DNA of 64,000 bases from Geomonas anaerohicana (GCF_016458305.1 NZ_JAEMHL010000012.1:47778-111777); one strand, 5' to 3'; shown: positions 17,218 through 26,013, counted from the stretch's first letter. Made by a program: numbers and translations. The notes: a model not told the origin generated them from the letters alone.

Positions 17218-18579
17218 TTAAGCCTTGCCGATTTTCTCGACCAGGTCATCAAAACAGATCTCAAAGCCTGCCGGGTTCTTGCTGGCGGAACCGCCCAGGG
17301 TGACCCCGGAATCGGTAACGCGTGCCCACACCCGCTTGTGGGACATGAAGAACGCCATGCAGATACCAAGCACCATCAGGAAGCAGCCGAACCACACCAC
17401 CCAGACACCCGGGTCGTGCGCCACCTGCAGACCGGTGTAGAACTTCTGGTCCATACCGTCGAAGGTGATCAGCAGGTCGCCGCCGTGCTGCGCGTTGAAG
17501 GACTCGTACTTGTCGGAGAGGATCACGAACGGCTGCGGGTTGCCGCCGGCCGGGGTGAACTCGACCTGGGCGCCCGGGCCGTCGAAGCCCCTCATGAAGG
17601 GACGCACGTCCATGGTCGCTTCCATGACGGAGAGGAAGGCGCCGCCGGGAAGGGCCACGCGCTCGCCCTGACGGGCGTTCAGCTTGACCGGTGCGCCCCC
17701 CTTGCGGTCACGCACGGTGATGTGGTAGAGCGACCCCTCGTCGGACTGGCCGAAGCTGGACTGGTAGAAGGTGATCCCCTTGTAGGTAAGCGGATCGTTG
17801 ACGATGATCGGGCGGCTCTGGAAGCCCGGCACCGGTTTCCCGTTCTCCAGGACGGTCAGCACGCTCTTGAATTCTTTCGGCGCGCCGGTGTCGTAATAGG
17901 ATACGGAGAATTTCTCGCAGCGGACCTCGAAGCCGAGGGGGATCATCTTGCCGCTCTGGGTCTGCACCTGGGAAACGGCGCCACCTTCGGGGATGTTGGT
18001 GTAGGCCTTGTAGCCGGCGAAGGAGCCGATCAGCGCTCCGATGAAGATGACGATAATGGAGAGGTGCACCACGTAGACGCCGAGACGGCACCAGGGGCTC
18101 TTCTGGGCGAAGAGGTGGTACTCGCCGTTGCTCTCGGTGATCACCGGGGCGGCGAACTCAGCGCGGAGGAAGGAGGCCATGCGCTCCTTGAGCTCTTCCT
18201 TGGAGCCCTTGAGCTTGAGGTCCTTGACGTTGGCCAGCGACTTCTCGAAGTTGTCGTCCATGACCAGCACCGGCTCGGAAACCACCTTCCAGACGCGCGG
18301 CAGCCTCTTGATGGAGCAGCAGATCAGGTTAAGGGTGAGCAGGTAGAGCAGGAGGATGAACCACCAGGAGTGGTACATGTCAAAGAAGCCCAGGGCGCTG
18401 TACAGGCGAATCTTGGTCTCGGAGAGAGTCGCCAGGTATTCACGCTGCGGCCCCTGCTGGATGACGGTACCGATGATCGATACCAGTGCCAGGCCGATCA
18501 GCAGGAAAATGGAAAGTTTCAAGGAACAGAAAAAATCCCAAACCTCTTGTGCAAATCCTCGTTTGTTCGTCGTAGTCAA
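17218..18579 (-). CDS. resB: Cytochrome c biogenesis protein ResB (system II)
   Basis: 453 residues, TTG start with GGGAG about 7 bases upstream. The profile is that of ResB: two early membrane segments (SIFLLIGLALVSIIGTVIQQG and a second about residues 70-90), a third near residue 165 (VVHLSIIVIFIGALIGSFAGY), a large periplasmic domain with NDPLTYKGITFYQSSFG and a last segment near 400 (VVWFGCFLMVLGICMAFF). The IGTVIQQ and YKGxxFYQ motifs are family markers. ResB pairs with CcsA as the two-part cytochrome c synthase. The gene leads the resB-ccsA-cytochrome set. Confidence 0.9.
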   Translation of the reverse strand: MTTTNKRGFAQEVWDFFCSLKLSIFLLIGLALVSIIGTVIQQGPQREYLATLSETKIRLYSALGFFDMYHSWWFILLLYLLTLNLICCSIKRLPRVWKVVSEPVLVMDDNFEKSLANVKDLKLKGSKEELKERMASFLRAEFAAPVITESNGEYHLFAQKSPWCRLGVYVVHLSIIVIFIGALIGSFAGYKAYTNIPEGGAVSQVQTQSGKMIPLGFEVRCEKFSVSYYDTGAPKEFKSVLTVLENGKPVPGFQSRPIIVNDPLTYKGITFYQSSFGQSDEGSLYHITVRDRKGGAPVKLNARQGERVALPGGAFLSVMEATMDVRPFMRGFDGPGAQVEFTPAGGNPQPFVILSDKYESFNAQHGGDLLITFDGMDQKFYTGLQVAHDPGVWVVWFGCFLMVLGICMAFFMSHKRVWARVTDSGVTLGGSASKNPAGFEICFDDLVEKIGKA

Positions 18580-18681
18580 GGCCGTCTCCCGGTAAGGTTA
18601 TGTACAGCTGTCGTAGCAGGTTTGCCATTATAGACAAATTGTCAATAAGCGCAAAACAAAAATTACGAATACACAAGGGAA

Positions 18682-18713
18682 CAAAAAAAAGGGTAACAGG
18701 CGAACCTGTTACC
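18682..18713 (-). terminator. Intrinsic terminator of ppcA
   Basis: On the minus strand GGGTAACAGG, a TTCG loop and CCTGTTACCC are followed directly by eight T. A 10-bp perfect stem with a UUCG-type tetraloop and T-tract, 35 bases after the ppcA stop, is a strong rho-independent terminator that separates ppcA from resB. Confidence 0.93.
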
Positions 18714-18747
18714 CCTAACACTGCAATTTGATTCCCGTAAGGGAAGA

Positions 18748-19017
18748 TTACTTCTTGTGGCAGTCGCCACACTTGGTCGGGCCGCCCTTGGCAGCGTGGC
18801 ACTCTTTGCAGGCTTTGCCGTGAGCCGCTTCCTTGTTGATAGCGATCTTGGCCGGTGCGCCGTCGCCGTGGCAGACTTTGCACTCGTTTTTGCCCTGGTG
18901 AGCCTTGTGGTTGAAGGTGACGTTGCCGTTCTTAGCCGGGTAAACGACGGAATCAGCGGCCATTGCGGTAACGGCAAAGGCGAGGGTCAGAGCTACTGCA
19001 GCGAAAACCTTTTTCAT
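18748..19017 (-). CDS. ppcA: PpcA-family periplasmic triheme cytochrome c7
   Basis: 89 residues from the ATG at 19017, with GGAGGG 7 bases upstream; longer frames are not supported. A signal peptide of about 20 residues ends at AMA-AD. The mature part (about 69 residues) has exactly three CXXCH motifs (CKVCH, CKECH, CGDCH), the VTFNHKAHQG axial-His segment and the lysine-rich C-terminus GPTKCGDCHKK seen in PpcA of Geobacter. PpcA is an abundant periplasmic carrier between inner-membrane quinol oxidoreductases and outer-membrane conduits. The order purE-ppcA-resB-ccsA-cytochrome agrees with what I recall for G. sulfurreducens. Confidence 0.93.
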   Translation of the reverse strand: MKKVFAAVALTLAFAVTAMAADSVVYPAKNGNVTFNHKAHQGKNECKVCHGDGAPAKIAINKEAAHGKACKECHAAKGGPTKCGDCHKK

Positions 19018-19056
19018 GAGTGTTCCCTCCATTATTTTAGGTCTGAAAACGGCCCG

Positions 19057-19085
19057 AAGGTATACAAACCGGGGCTCATTGTCAA
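19057..19085 (-). promoter_or_regulatory. Sigma70-type promoter of ppcA
   Basis: On the minus strand TTGACA (19085-19080), a 17-base spacer and TACCTT (19062-19057) lie about 40 bases before the ppcA ATG. The -35 is perfect and the -10 is moderate. Confidence 0.75.
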
Positions 19086-19108
19086 GTAAAATCAACCGCA
19101 AACCGGCG

Positions 19109-19615
19109 TCACTTCTGGAGTGCGGCCTGCAGCGCCTGGTCCTTCTCTTCCACCTCTTCCGCCATGCGCGTCTTGTAGGCGACGAACTTGGTGCGCAACT
19201 CCGGGCAGGCCAGGGAGAGCATCTGCACCGCGAGGAGTCCGGCGTTCTTGGCACCTGCCTTGCCGATGGCCATGGTGGCGACCGGCATGCCGCCGGGCAT
19301 CTGCACCATGGCGTAGAGTGCGTCGACGCCGTTCAGTGCCCCCCCCGGCATGGGGACCGCGATGACCGGCAACGGGGTTTCCGCGGCGACGACGCCGGCC
19401 AGGTGGGCCGCCATGCCGGCAGCGGCGATGATGACCTGGATGCCGCGCCCTTCGGCCTCGCGGGTGAGCTTGGAGGTCTTGGCGGGGGAGCGGTGAGCCG
19501 AGGAAACGTGCATCTCGTAGGGGACGCCGAATTCGGTAAGAACCCTGGCCGTCTCCTCCATGGTGGTCAGGTCGGAATCGCTTCCCATCAGAATCAAAAC
19601 GGTCGGATTGGACAT
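19109..19615 (-). CDS. purE: 5-(carboxyamino)imidazole ribonucleotide mutase PurE
   Basis: 168 residues, the class I PurE size. MGSDSDLTTMEETARVL near the N-terminus is the phosphate-binding loop, SSAHRSP the CO2/substrate motif with the catalytic His, and PGGxPV-type segments follow. It converts N5-CAIR to CAIR in purine synthesis. It lies just downstream of purD in the same orientation, separated by a repeat region, and upstream of ppcA by about 90 bases. Confidence 0.95.
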   Translation of the reverse strand: MSNPTVLILMGSDSDLTTMEETARVLTEFGVPYEMHVSSAHRSPAKTSKLTREAEGRGIQVIIAAAGMAAHLAGVVAAETPLPVIAVPMPGGALNGVDALYAMVQMPGGMPVATMAIGKAGAKNAGLLAVQMLSLACPELRTKFVAYKTRMAEEVEEKDQALQAALQK

Positions 19616-19669
19616 TGTTGGTCTCCAGTTACTGTTTGGATGAAGTGTGTTGTGTTGTTGACAAGCAAA

Positions 19670-19855
19670 AGCGGGGCTAGGGGCTAGGGACTGGGGGCTA
19701 GTAAAAACAAACGCATCTGCACCTGTTTGCCTTTACTAGCCCCTAGCCCCTGTTTTGCTCTTGCTAGCCCCTGGTTTTCCCTAGCCCCTGTTTTGCTCTT
19801 GCTAGCCCCTGGTTTTCCCTAGCCCCTAGCCCCTGTTTTGCTCTTGCTAGCCCCC
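19670..19855. repeat. CTAGCCCC/GGGGCTAG repeat cluster between purE and purD
   Basis: A GGGGCTAGGGGCTAGGGACT stretch at about 19674 faces an inverted series of CTAGCCCCTAGCCCCTG and TTTTGCTCTTGCTAGCCCCTG units repeated three times up to 19855. Direct period is about 45 bp, and the inverted partner allows a hairpin. No gene in it. Confidence 0.85.
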
Positions 19856-19858
19856 GGT

Positions 19859-21130
19859 TTACCGGTTCATGGCCTTGGCGCCGATGTCTTTTCTGTGGTG
19901 CATGCCGGGCCAGGTAATGAGCTTCACGCCGCTGTAGGCGCGGTCGATGGCTTCCTTGACGGTTCCACCAAGGGCGGTGACGCCCAGCACGCGGCCGCCG
20001 TTGGTGACGATGGCGTCGCCACTGGCCTTGGTGCCGGCATGGAACACGACCAGGTCCTCTACCTTGCCCGCTGCCGCGAGCCCCTCGATGACGTCGCCCT
20101 TCCTGTAGTCGGCGGGATAGCCTTCAGCCGCCAGCACCACGCAGACCGCAGCCTTGTCGTGCCACTCGATCTCGACGCCTTCCAGGCTGCCGGAGGCAAC
20201 CGCCATCAGGATGGGGACGATGTCGGACTTCATGCGCATCAAGAGCGGCTGGCATTCCGGATCGCCGAAGCGCGCGTTGAACTCGAGGGTCTTCACGGAG
20301 TCGCCGTCGATCATGAGGCCGGCGTAAAGAACGCCCTGGTACCGGCGCCCTTCCGCCTTCATGCCGTCCACGGTGCGGCGCATGACTTCGGCCATGGCCT
20401 TCTCGTGGATGGGCGGGGTGACCACGGGGGCCGGGGAGTAGGCGCCCATGCCGCCGGTGTTGGGGCCTTTGTCGCCGTCGTAGACCGCCTTGTGATCCTG
20501 GGCCGAAGCGAGCGGGATGATGCGCTCGCCGTCGGTGAAGGCGAGGAAGGATGCCTCCTCCCCTTTCAGGAACTCCTCGATGACCACGCGGGAACCCGCG
20601 GCGCCGAAGGCGTTGCCGGAAAGCATGTCGGTGACGGCTTCTACCGCCTCATCGCGGGTCTGGGCGATGATGACCCCTTTACCCGCGGCCAGGCCGTCTG
20701 CCTTGATGACGATGGGGATCCCGGTCTTGTCGATGAAGTCGATGGCGGCCGGCACCTCGGTGAATACGCCGTAAGCCGCGGTCGGGACATTGTACTTCTG
20801 CATCAGGTCCTTGGAGAACGCCTTGGATGCCTCGATGATGGCGGCGTTCTTGCGGGCGCCGAAGGCCTTCAGGCCGTTCTCCTCGAAGAGGTCAACAAGC
20901 CCCAGGGAAAGCGGCAGTTCCGGGCCGACCACGGTCAGCGCCACCCCTTCCTTCTTGGCGAAGTCGAGCAGCCCCTGGAGGTTGTCCACGGCGATATCGA
21001 CGTTCTCAGCCAGCGTTGCCGTGCCCGGGTTGCCGGGGGCGCAGAACACCTTGGTGACCAGCGGGGACTGGGCGATCTTCCAGACCAGCGCGTGCTCGCG
21101 GCCGCCGCTGCCTACTACCAATACCTTCAT
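19859..21130 (-). CDS. purD: Phosphoribosylamine--glycine ligase PurD
   Basis: 423 residues. The N-terminal KVLVVGSGGREHALVWKI, the central ATP-grasp region (VIKADGLAAGKGVIIAQ, GEEASFLAFTDGE, GPNTGGMGAYSPAP) and the metal-binding LEFNARFGDPECQ are all classic PurD. It joins phosphoribosylamine and glycine with ATP, the second step of purine synthesis. It follows purH on the minus strand, separated by a 167-bp palindromic intergenic element. Confidence 0.96.
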   Translation of the reverse strand: MKVLVVGSGGREHALVWKIAQSPLVTKVFCAPGNPGTATLAENVDIAVDNLQGLLDFAKKEGVALTVVGPELPLSLGLVDLFEENGLKAFGARKNAAIIEASKAFSKDLMQKYNVPTAAYGVFTEVPAAIDFIDKTGIPIVIKADGLAAGKGVIIAQTRDEAVEAVTDMLSGNAFGAAGSRVVIEEFLKGEEASFLAFTDGERIIPLASAQDHKAVYDGDKGPNTGGMGAYSPAPVVTPPIHEKAMAEVMRRTVDGMKAEGRRYQGVLYAGLMIDGDSVKTLEFNARFGDPECQPLLMRMKSDIVPILMAVASGSLEGVEIEWHDKAAVCVVLAAEGYPADYRKGDVIEGLAAAGKVEDLVVFHAGTKASGDAIVTNGGRVLGVTALGGTVKEAIDRAYSGVKLITWPGMHHRKDIGAKAMNR

Positions 21131-21159
21131 ATCTATCTCCTTAACGGCAAAAGCTGTGA

Positions 21160-21277
21160 ACCACAGAGGACACAGAGGATCACGGAGGGAACCCCAAAAC
21201 CGGGGGGGGCAAAAGCAAAAGGCTTAAAGCTTTTGCCTTTGTATTTTCCTCTGAGTCCCTCTGTGTCCTCTGTGGTT
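21160..21277. repeat. Palindromic intergenic element (CCACAGAGGACACAGAGG family)
   Basis: ACCACAGAGGACACAGAGGA at the left end pairs with TCCCTCTGTGTCCTCTGTGG at the right; an inner inverted repeat AAAAGGCTTAAAGCTTTT is also present. Related sequence recurs at 22914-23125 on the other side of purH. Confidence 0.88.
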
Positions 21278-21297
21278 AATGCTCTGCGTTTTTGTCT

Positions 21298-22860
21298 TTA
21301 GTGCCTGAAGTGCCTCATCCCGGTGAAGACCATGGCGATATTGTGCTCGTCGGCGGCGGCGATGACTTCGGCGTCGCGCATGGAGCCGCCCGGCTGGATC
21401 ACGGCGGTGACACCGACGCTGGCGGCGTTGTCCAGACCGTCACGGAACGGGAAGAAGGCGTCGGACGCCATGACGGCACCCTGGACCGGTATCCCGGCGT
21501 GCTCGGCCTTGATGGCTGCGATGCGGGCGGAGTTGACGCGGCTCATCTGGCCGGCGCCCACGCCGACGGTGGCGTTGCTGCGGCCGTAGACGATGGCGTT
21601 GGACTTGACGAACTTGGCCACGCGCCAGGTGAAGAGGAGATCTTCCATTTCCTGGTCGGTCGGTGCGCGCTTGGTCACCACCTTCAGTTCGGCGAAGAGG
21701 TCGAGGTCGGCGTCCTGGACCAGCATGCCGCCGTTGACGCGTTTGAAGTCGTAGCGGGCAGCGGGCTGCTCGGGCCAGAAGCCGCACTCCATGAGACGGA
21801 CGTTCTTCTTGGCGGCAACGATCTCGCTGGCAGCCTCGGTGACCTTGGGAGCGATGATCACCTCGACGAACTGGCGCTCCACGATGGCGCGCGCGGTGGT
21901 CTCGTCGAGCTCGCGGTTGAAGGCGATGATGCCGCCGAAGGCGGACTCAGGATCGGTCTTGTAGGCGAGGTCGTAGGCTTCCATGATGTTGCCGGCGACG
22001 GCGACGCCGCAGGGGTTGGCGTGCTTCACGATGACGCAGGCGGGCTGGTCGAACTGCTTCACGCACTCGAGCGCCGCATCGGTGTCGCCGATGTTGTTGT
22101 AGGAAAGTTCCTTGCCCTGGATCTGGCGCGCGGTGGAGATAGAAGCTTCCTTGCCCCCCTTCTCGACATAGAAGGCGCCCGACTGGTGCGGGTTCTCGCC
22201 GTAGCGCATCCCCTGGGCCAGCTGGTACTGCATGGTCAGGGTGTCCGGGTACTTGGCAACGCCTTCGCCGGTGCGGGCGCCCAGCCAGTTGGAGATGGCG
22301 CCGTCGTAGGCGGCGGTGTGCTGGTACACCTTGACGGCGAGGCGGAAGTTGGTCTCACGGGAGACGCTGCCACCGCTTGCTTTCATCTCGTCCAGGACCA
22401 ACTGGTAGTCGGCGCAGTCGACGATGACGGTGACGTCGCGGTTGTTCTTGGCAGCGGAACGGAGCATGGTCGGGCCGCCGATGTCGATGTTCTCGATGGC
22501 GTCTTCCATGGTGCAGTCTTCCTTGGCAACGGTCGCCTCGAACGGGTAGAGGTTGACCACCACCATGTCGATCGGCTCGATACCGTGCTCCTGCATCTTG
22601 GCCACGTGCGCCGGGTTCTCCCTCATGCCGAGGATGCCGCCGTGCACCTTCGGGTGCAGCGTCTTGACCCTGCCGTCCAGCATCTCGGGGAAACCGGTGA
22701 ACTCGGAAACGTCCTTCACCGGGATGCCTGCCTCACGCAGCAGTTTCGCGGTGCCGCCGGTGGAGAGGATCTCCACGCCGTAGCCGGCCAACGCCCGGGA
22801 AAATTCCACCACTCCAGTCTTCTCCGACACGCTTACCAGCGCGCGCCCAATCTTTGCCAT
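21298..22860 (-). CDS. purH: Bifunctional AICAR transformylase/IMP cyclohydrolase PurH
   Basis: 520 residues. The IMP cyclohydrolase domain starts [18 protein letters not shown] and has [11 protein letters not shown]; the transformylase domain shows [39 protein letters not shown] and ends [26 protein letters not shown]. It carries out the last two steps of IMP synthesis. No frameshift or missing motif is apparent. The gene is followed by purD, both flanked by related palindromic elements. Confidence 0.96.
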   Translation of the reverse strand: MAKIGRALVSVSEKTGVVEFSRALAGYGVEILSTGGTAKLLREAGIPVKDVSEFTGFPEMLDGRVKTLHPKVHGGILGMRENPAHVAKMQEHGIEPIDMVVVNLYPFEATVAKEDCTMEDAIENIDIGGPTMLRSAAKNNRDVTVIVDCADYQLVLDEMKASGGSVSRETNFRLAVKVYQHTAAYDGAISNWLGARTGEGVAKYPDTLTMQYQLAQGMRYGENPHQSGAFYVEKGGKEASISTARQIQGKELSYNNIGDTDAALECVKQFDQPACVIVKHANPCGVAVAGNIMEAYDLAYKTDPESAFGGIIAFNRELDETTARAIVERQFVEVIIAPKVTEAASEIVAAKKNVRLMECGFWPEQPAARYDFKRVNGGMLVQDADLDLFAELKVVTKRAPTDQEMEDLLFTWRVAKFVKSNAIVYGRSNATVGVGAGQMSRVNSARIAAIKAEHAGIPVQGAVMASDAFFPFRDGLDNAASVGVTAVIQPGGSMRDAEVIAAADEHNIAMVFTGMRHFRH

Positions 22861-22913
22861 TTGCCCACTCCTTTTTGTTGCTGCTCTTTGATGGTGATTA
22901 GATATTTAAAGCA

Positions 22914-23125
22914 TAACCACAGAGGTCACAGAGGATCACAGGGGACACAGAGGAAAACTGTGGGGACTGGCTCCGCCAGGTGCCTGTCCCCCTTTATCTT
23001 CAAAAAGCATATCCACAGAGGACACAGAGGCTCACTGAGGACACAGAGAACGATTCGAGGGTGAAACCTTACGTCTTTATGCCTTTCCTCTGAGGCCTCT
23101 GTGGACCTCTGAGCCCTCTGTGGTC
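22914..23125. repeat. Palindromic intergenic element, second locus (CCACAGAGG family)
   Basis: AACCACAGAGGTCACAGAGG at 22914 and TATCCACAGAGGACACAGAGG near 23010 are opposed by CCTCTGAGGCCTCTGTGGAC and CCCTCTGTGGTC at about 23088-23125. Two related half-elements seem to be nested or partly duplicated between purH and the ASKHA gene. Confidence 0.82.
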
Positions 23126-24413
23126 AGGCTTGTGCTTTGGGGAAATCTATATTGGCCAGGAAGTGCTTTTCGAAGAGCGGTGTGCCGGAAAGGGGGATGA
23201 CACGGACCTTTTGCGCCAGGGCCTCCATCTGATCGCTGCCGCCCGCGGCGAGCAGTACTCGCTCCACGCCGGCCAGCGCCCCTTCCTTGATAAATCCGGT
23301 GATTCTTACCATTTTTTCGTTGAAAATTCCAACCTTTTTTAGCACATCCGGTGACAGCACGGCGCCAAAGGAACCGGTCAGCACCACCCGCGCAACATCG
23401 TCCATGGACAGGTTCGCCTTGCTCAAGAGGATCTCCATGCCGCCGCGCATCGCCCCCTTGGCGAGCTGCAGCGCCCGGATGTCGTCCTGGTCCAGATAGA
23501 CGAAACTTTTGGCATCGCGATGCAGGACGAAGGCGGTCACGCCGTTCACCTCCTGCACCCGGTTGCCCAGATTGGAGTCGATCTCGGCAGCGGGGAGGAG
23601 CCTGCCGGTCGGATCGATGACGCCCTGCTCCAGAAGGGCAGCCACGGTGTCCAGAACGCCCGTGCCGCAAATGCCGCAGGGGGGAGCGCCGGCGATGGTG
23701 GATGACAGTAGCCTGTCCCCTTTTATTTGGACGCCGCTCACCGCGCCGGGGAGCGCGGCCATGCCGCACTTGAGGTTGCCCCCCTCGAAGGCGGGGCCGG
23801 CGGCGGCCGAGGTGGCGAGGTAACGCTCGCCGTCGAAAAGGGCGATCTCCGCGTTGGTGCCGACGTCCAGGAAGAGGGTCGCGGGCGCGGGCGCCTCAGG
23901 CAGTCCGAAGAGAAAGGCAAGCAGGTCGCCGCCGACGAAACCGCCGGGCAGGGGGAGCAGGTAACAGGGATAGTCACGGCTCCAACCGAGATCGAGGGTG
24001 GTTACGGATTTTCCGGCGGAAAAGAGGGGGCGAAACGGAGGATGGGCCAACGACTCTACCGGCAGGGCAAGGGCGATGGTTTCCATGGAGGGGTTGCCGG
24101 CGATGGCTACCTGCGCGAGATCCGCGGGCGACGCGCCGGCCTGGTCCAACAACACGCCGGTCATGCGCTCCATCTCGGCAGCCAGAACGGTCTGCATGGC
24201 GCGCAGGTTTTCGGGATCAGCCCCCGCGGTGAGGCGGGCGAGGACGTCGGACCCCCAGCGGCGCTGGGGATTCATGGCGCCGGTGACGGCCAGCCGTGCT
24301 CCGGTGACCGTATCGACAAGCGACGCAGCTATGGTGGTGGTGCCCAGGTCGAAAGCGGCGGCGAGCCCCTTAGACGAAGACAATAGTGCTCTCCCCGGCG
24401 GGCTCGACTGCAC
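23124..24413 (-). CDS. ASKHA-fold protein, RACo/DUF4445-like corrinoid-protein activator
   Basis: Up to 429 residues from a GTG at 24413; a TTG at 24383 with less overlap into selD is an alternative. [17 protein letters not shown] is the phosphate-1 loop of the ASKHA ATPase fold, [14 protein letters not shown] and [16 protein letters not shown] are typical of the C-terminal domain of reductive activators of corrinoid enzymes (RACo, RamA-like, DUF4445). [12 protein letters not shown] holds two Cys. The N-terminal 2Fe-2S domain of RACo proteins is absent. Members use ATP to re-reduce Co(II) corrinoid proteins. No corrinoid methyltransferase lies in the immediate neighbourhood, so its partner is unknown. 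Confidence 0.78.
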   Translation of the reverse strand: MQSSPPGRALLSSSKGLAAAFDLGTTTIAASLVDTVTGARLAVTGAMNPQRRWGSDVLARLTAGADPENLRAMQTVLAAEMERMTGVLLDQAGASPADLAQVAIAGNPSMETIALALPVESLAHPPFRPLFSAGKSVTTLDLGWSRDYPCYLLPLPGGFVGGDLLAFLFGLPEAPAPATLFLDVGTNAEIALFDGERYLATSAAAGPAFEGGNLKCGMAALPGAVSGVQIKGDRLLSSTIAGAPPCGICGTGVLDTVAALLEQGVIDPTGRLLPAAEIDSNLGNRVQEVNGVTAFVLHRDAKSFVYLDQDDIRALQLAKGAMRGGMEILLSKANLSMDDVARVVLTGSFGAVLSPDVLKKVGIFNEKMVRITGFIKEGALAGVERVLLAAGGSDQMEALAQKVRVIPLSGTPLFEKHFLANIDFPKAQA

Positions 24414-25401
24414 CGATCGTTACGGCGAACAGGCCGGACTCCCCGGCGCGGGCAAGGAATGCACGGGCGTCGTCGGGGGCAAGGGAGATGAGGAGACCCC
24501 CGGATGTCTGCGGATCGAAGAGCGGCAGCAAGGCATCGCCGCCGGAGCCGGTTACGTGGGATTGATAATGCTGGCGGTTGCGATAGCACCCCGCGGGGAC
24601 CATGCCGTCGTCGATGAGGCCCGGCACGCCGGACATGACCGGAACGCGGGAGAGTTCGATGCGGAAGGTGACCTTGGCGCCGAGCGCCATTTCGCAGGCG
24701 TGGCCGATGAAACCGAAACCGGTGACGTCGGTGGCGGCGGTAGCGTTGCAGGCCACCATCAGCTCGCACGCCTTGGCATTGAGCGCGGTCATCCAGCCGA
24801 TCGCTTCCTGCGCCAGGGCGTCTTCGATCATCTCCGCTTTGATGGCGGTGGAGATGATGCCGGTGCCGAGCGGCTTGGTGAGGATAAGGACGTCGCCGGG
24901 GCGGGCGGTGCAGTTTCTTACGATGCGGGAGGGATCGATGAGGCCGGTTACGGCCAGGCCGAACTTCAGCTCGTCGTCCTCCACCGTGTGCCCGCCGACC
25001 AGGCAGCAACCCGCCTCCTTGAGGGCGTCGGAACCGCCGGCGAGGATTGCGGCCAGCACGGGGGTGGGGAGCGAGCAGGCCGGGAAGAAGGCGAGGTTCA
25101 TCGCCGTCACCGGTTTGCCCCCCATGGCGTAGACGTCGGAAAGGGCGTTGGCCGCGGCGATGCGGCCGAAGGTGAAGGGATCGTCCACCAGCGGCGTGAT
25201 GATGTCGGTGGTCTCCACCAGGGCAAGGCTCTCCCCTATGCGGTAGATCCCCGCATCCTCGGCGCCCTCGACGCCCACGATGAGGTTGGGGTCGTCCGAG
25301 CGGGTTATGTCGCGGATGGCATCTTCCAGGCCCGCCGGGCCCAGTTTGGCAGCTCAACCCGCCGCCTGCACCATCGTTGTGAGCCGTACCTTGTCAGTCA
25401 T
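24370..25401 (-). CDS. selD: Selenide, water dikinase SelD, selenocysteine-containing (in-frame UGA)
   Basis: The ATG at 25401 (GAGG 5 bases upstream) opens a 343-residue frame if the TGA at 25356-25354 is read as selenocysteine (residue 16). The context is AAG-U-AAKLGP; U16 and Lys19 match the spacing of the catalytic Cys17 and Lys20 of E. coli SelD. Downstream, [40 protein letters not shown] and [12 protein letters not shown] are family motifs. SelD makes selenophosphate from selenide and ATP for selenoproteins and selenouridine. A hairpin follows the UGA. A standard caller would start late at 25278 and miss the active site. Confidence 0.93.
25326..25349 (-). promoter_or_regulatory. Putative bacterial SECIS hairpin after the selD UGA
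   Basis: On the minus strand GGCCC (25341-25337), loop GGC and GGGCC form a 5-bp stem, extended by CCA/TGG (25349-25347 with 25328-25326) across an internal bulge. The apical loop begins 18 bases after the UGA, within the usual window for bacterial SECIS elements. The element is inferred from pairing only. Confidence 0.6.
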
Positions 25402-25481
25402 AAAAACCTCGGAAAAACCAGAAATCAGAACCATTGGCCACGGAGAAAATCTGAGGCAATCTGAGAACGGCACCTCTTTTA

Positions 25482-25736
25482 TTATCCTCGGTAGATCTCG
25501 CGCCTGTGCCCTACCCTTAGCACCAGCACGGTGACAATATCGTCTTGGATACTTGCAACGATACGGTAGTCCCCTTGCCGGTACTTCCAGAATCCTCCAA
25601 GCTTGGCACCGACCAGAGCCTCGCCGATGCTCCGTGGGTCCTTTAAAGCCGCAACACGCTCACGAAGAAAGCGCAAGATCCTCCGCGCCACCTGAGGATC
25701 AAGCCTTTCTAGCTCGCGGACTGCCCCTTGTGACAA
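25482..25736 (-). CDS. RelE/ParE-family toxin, start disrupted
   Basis: 84 residues from a TTG at 25736: AVRELERLDPQVARRILRFL, then LGGFWKYRQGDYRIVASIQDD and VLVLRVGHRREIY are the RelE-type core with the conserved C-terminal RxGHRxEIY. RelE homologues cut ribosome-bound mRNA. Upstream in frame the codons continue AGG-TGG-AAG-ATT-GAG (RWKIEL), the usual N-terminal strand, but no start codon precedes them; ATG is one base out of frame (ATGAAGGTGG). Removing one A would restore ATG-AGG-TGG-AAG. So the toxin is probably either 5'-truncated or inactive. Confidence 0.75.
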   Translation of the reverse strand: MSQGAVRELERLDPQVARRILRFLRERVAALKDPRSIGEALVGAKLGGFWKYRQGDYRIVASIQDDIVTVLVLRVGHRREIYRG

Positions 25737-25969
25737 CTCAATCTTCCACCTTCATAGCGACGCATCACCTCCTCGAGAGGGACTGCTTCTTCGCTTCCTG
25801 AGCGGATTGCCTCCAGGCGCTTTTCGGCCAGATAAAGGTCTTCTATTTCATCGAGATGTTCCAGTATCGCTTCCCTGACATAAAAACTTTTGGGGCGATG
25901 CGTTTCACTGGCCAAACGCGCTAGCCTCTTGTCCACTTCTTCATCGATCCTGATTGTGACTGTACGCAT
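25709..25969 (-). CDS. Ribbon-helix-helix (CopG/RelB-like) antitoxin, C-terminus shifted
   Basis: 86 residues from the ATG at 25969 (GGAG upstream); a longer frame to 26059 overlaps alr and is rejected. RTVTIRIDEEVDKRLARLA is the RHH strand-helix, followed by RPKSFYVREAILEHLDEIEDLYLAEKRLE, typical of RelB/StbD-type antitoxins paired with RelE toxins. The last residues (GGRLSCHKGQSAS) are read from what is normally toxin coding sequence; one base fewer would end the protein RYEVED-stop and overlap a toxin ATG. Thus one inserted A at about 25749-25750 explains both genes. Confidence 0.8.
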   Translation of the reverse strand: MRTVTIRIDEEVDKRLARLASETHRPKSFYVREAILEHLDEIEDLYLAEKRLEAIRSGSEEAVPLEEVMRRYEGGRLSCHKGQSAS

Positions 25970-26013
25970 GGGAAACTCCTCCCTTCCTCTGCGAAACTTC
26001 TTAGGCCCTGCAC

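Noticed and set aside
25354..25356. TGA near the start of selD as a nonsense mutation
   Set aside because: The frame matches SelD on both sides, the TGA is at the catalytic Cys position and a hairpin follows; selenocysteine explains it better.
24329..25357. Minus-strand frame of 342 codons overlapping selD
   Set aside because: Arg/His/Gly-rich sequence in the wrong frame; selD in the neighbouring frame has all family motifs.
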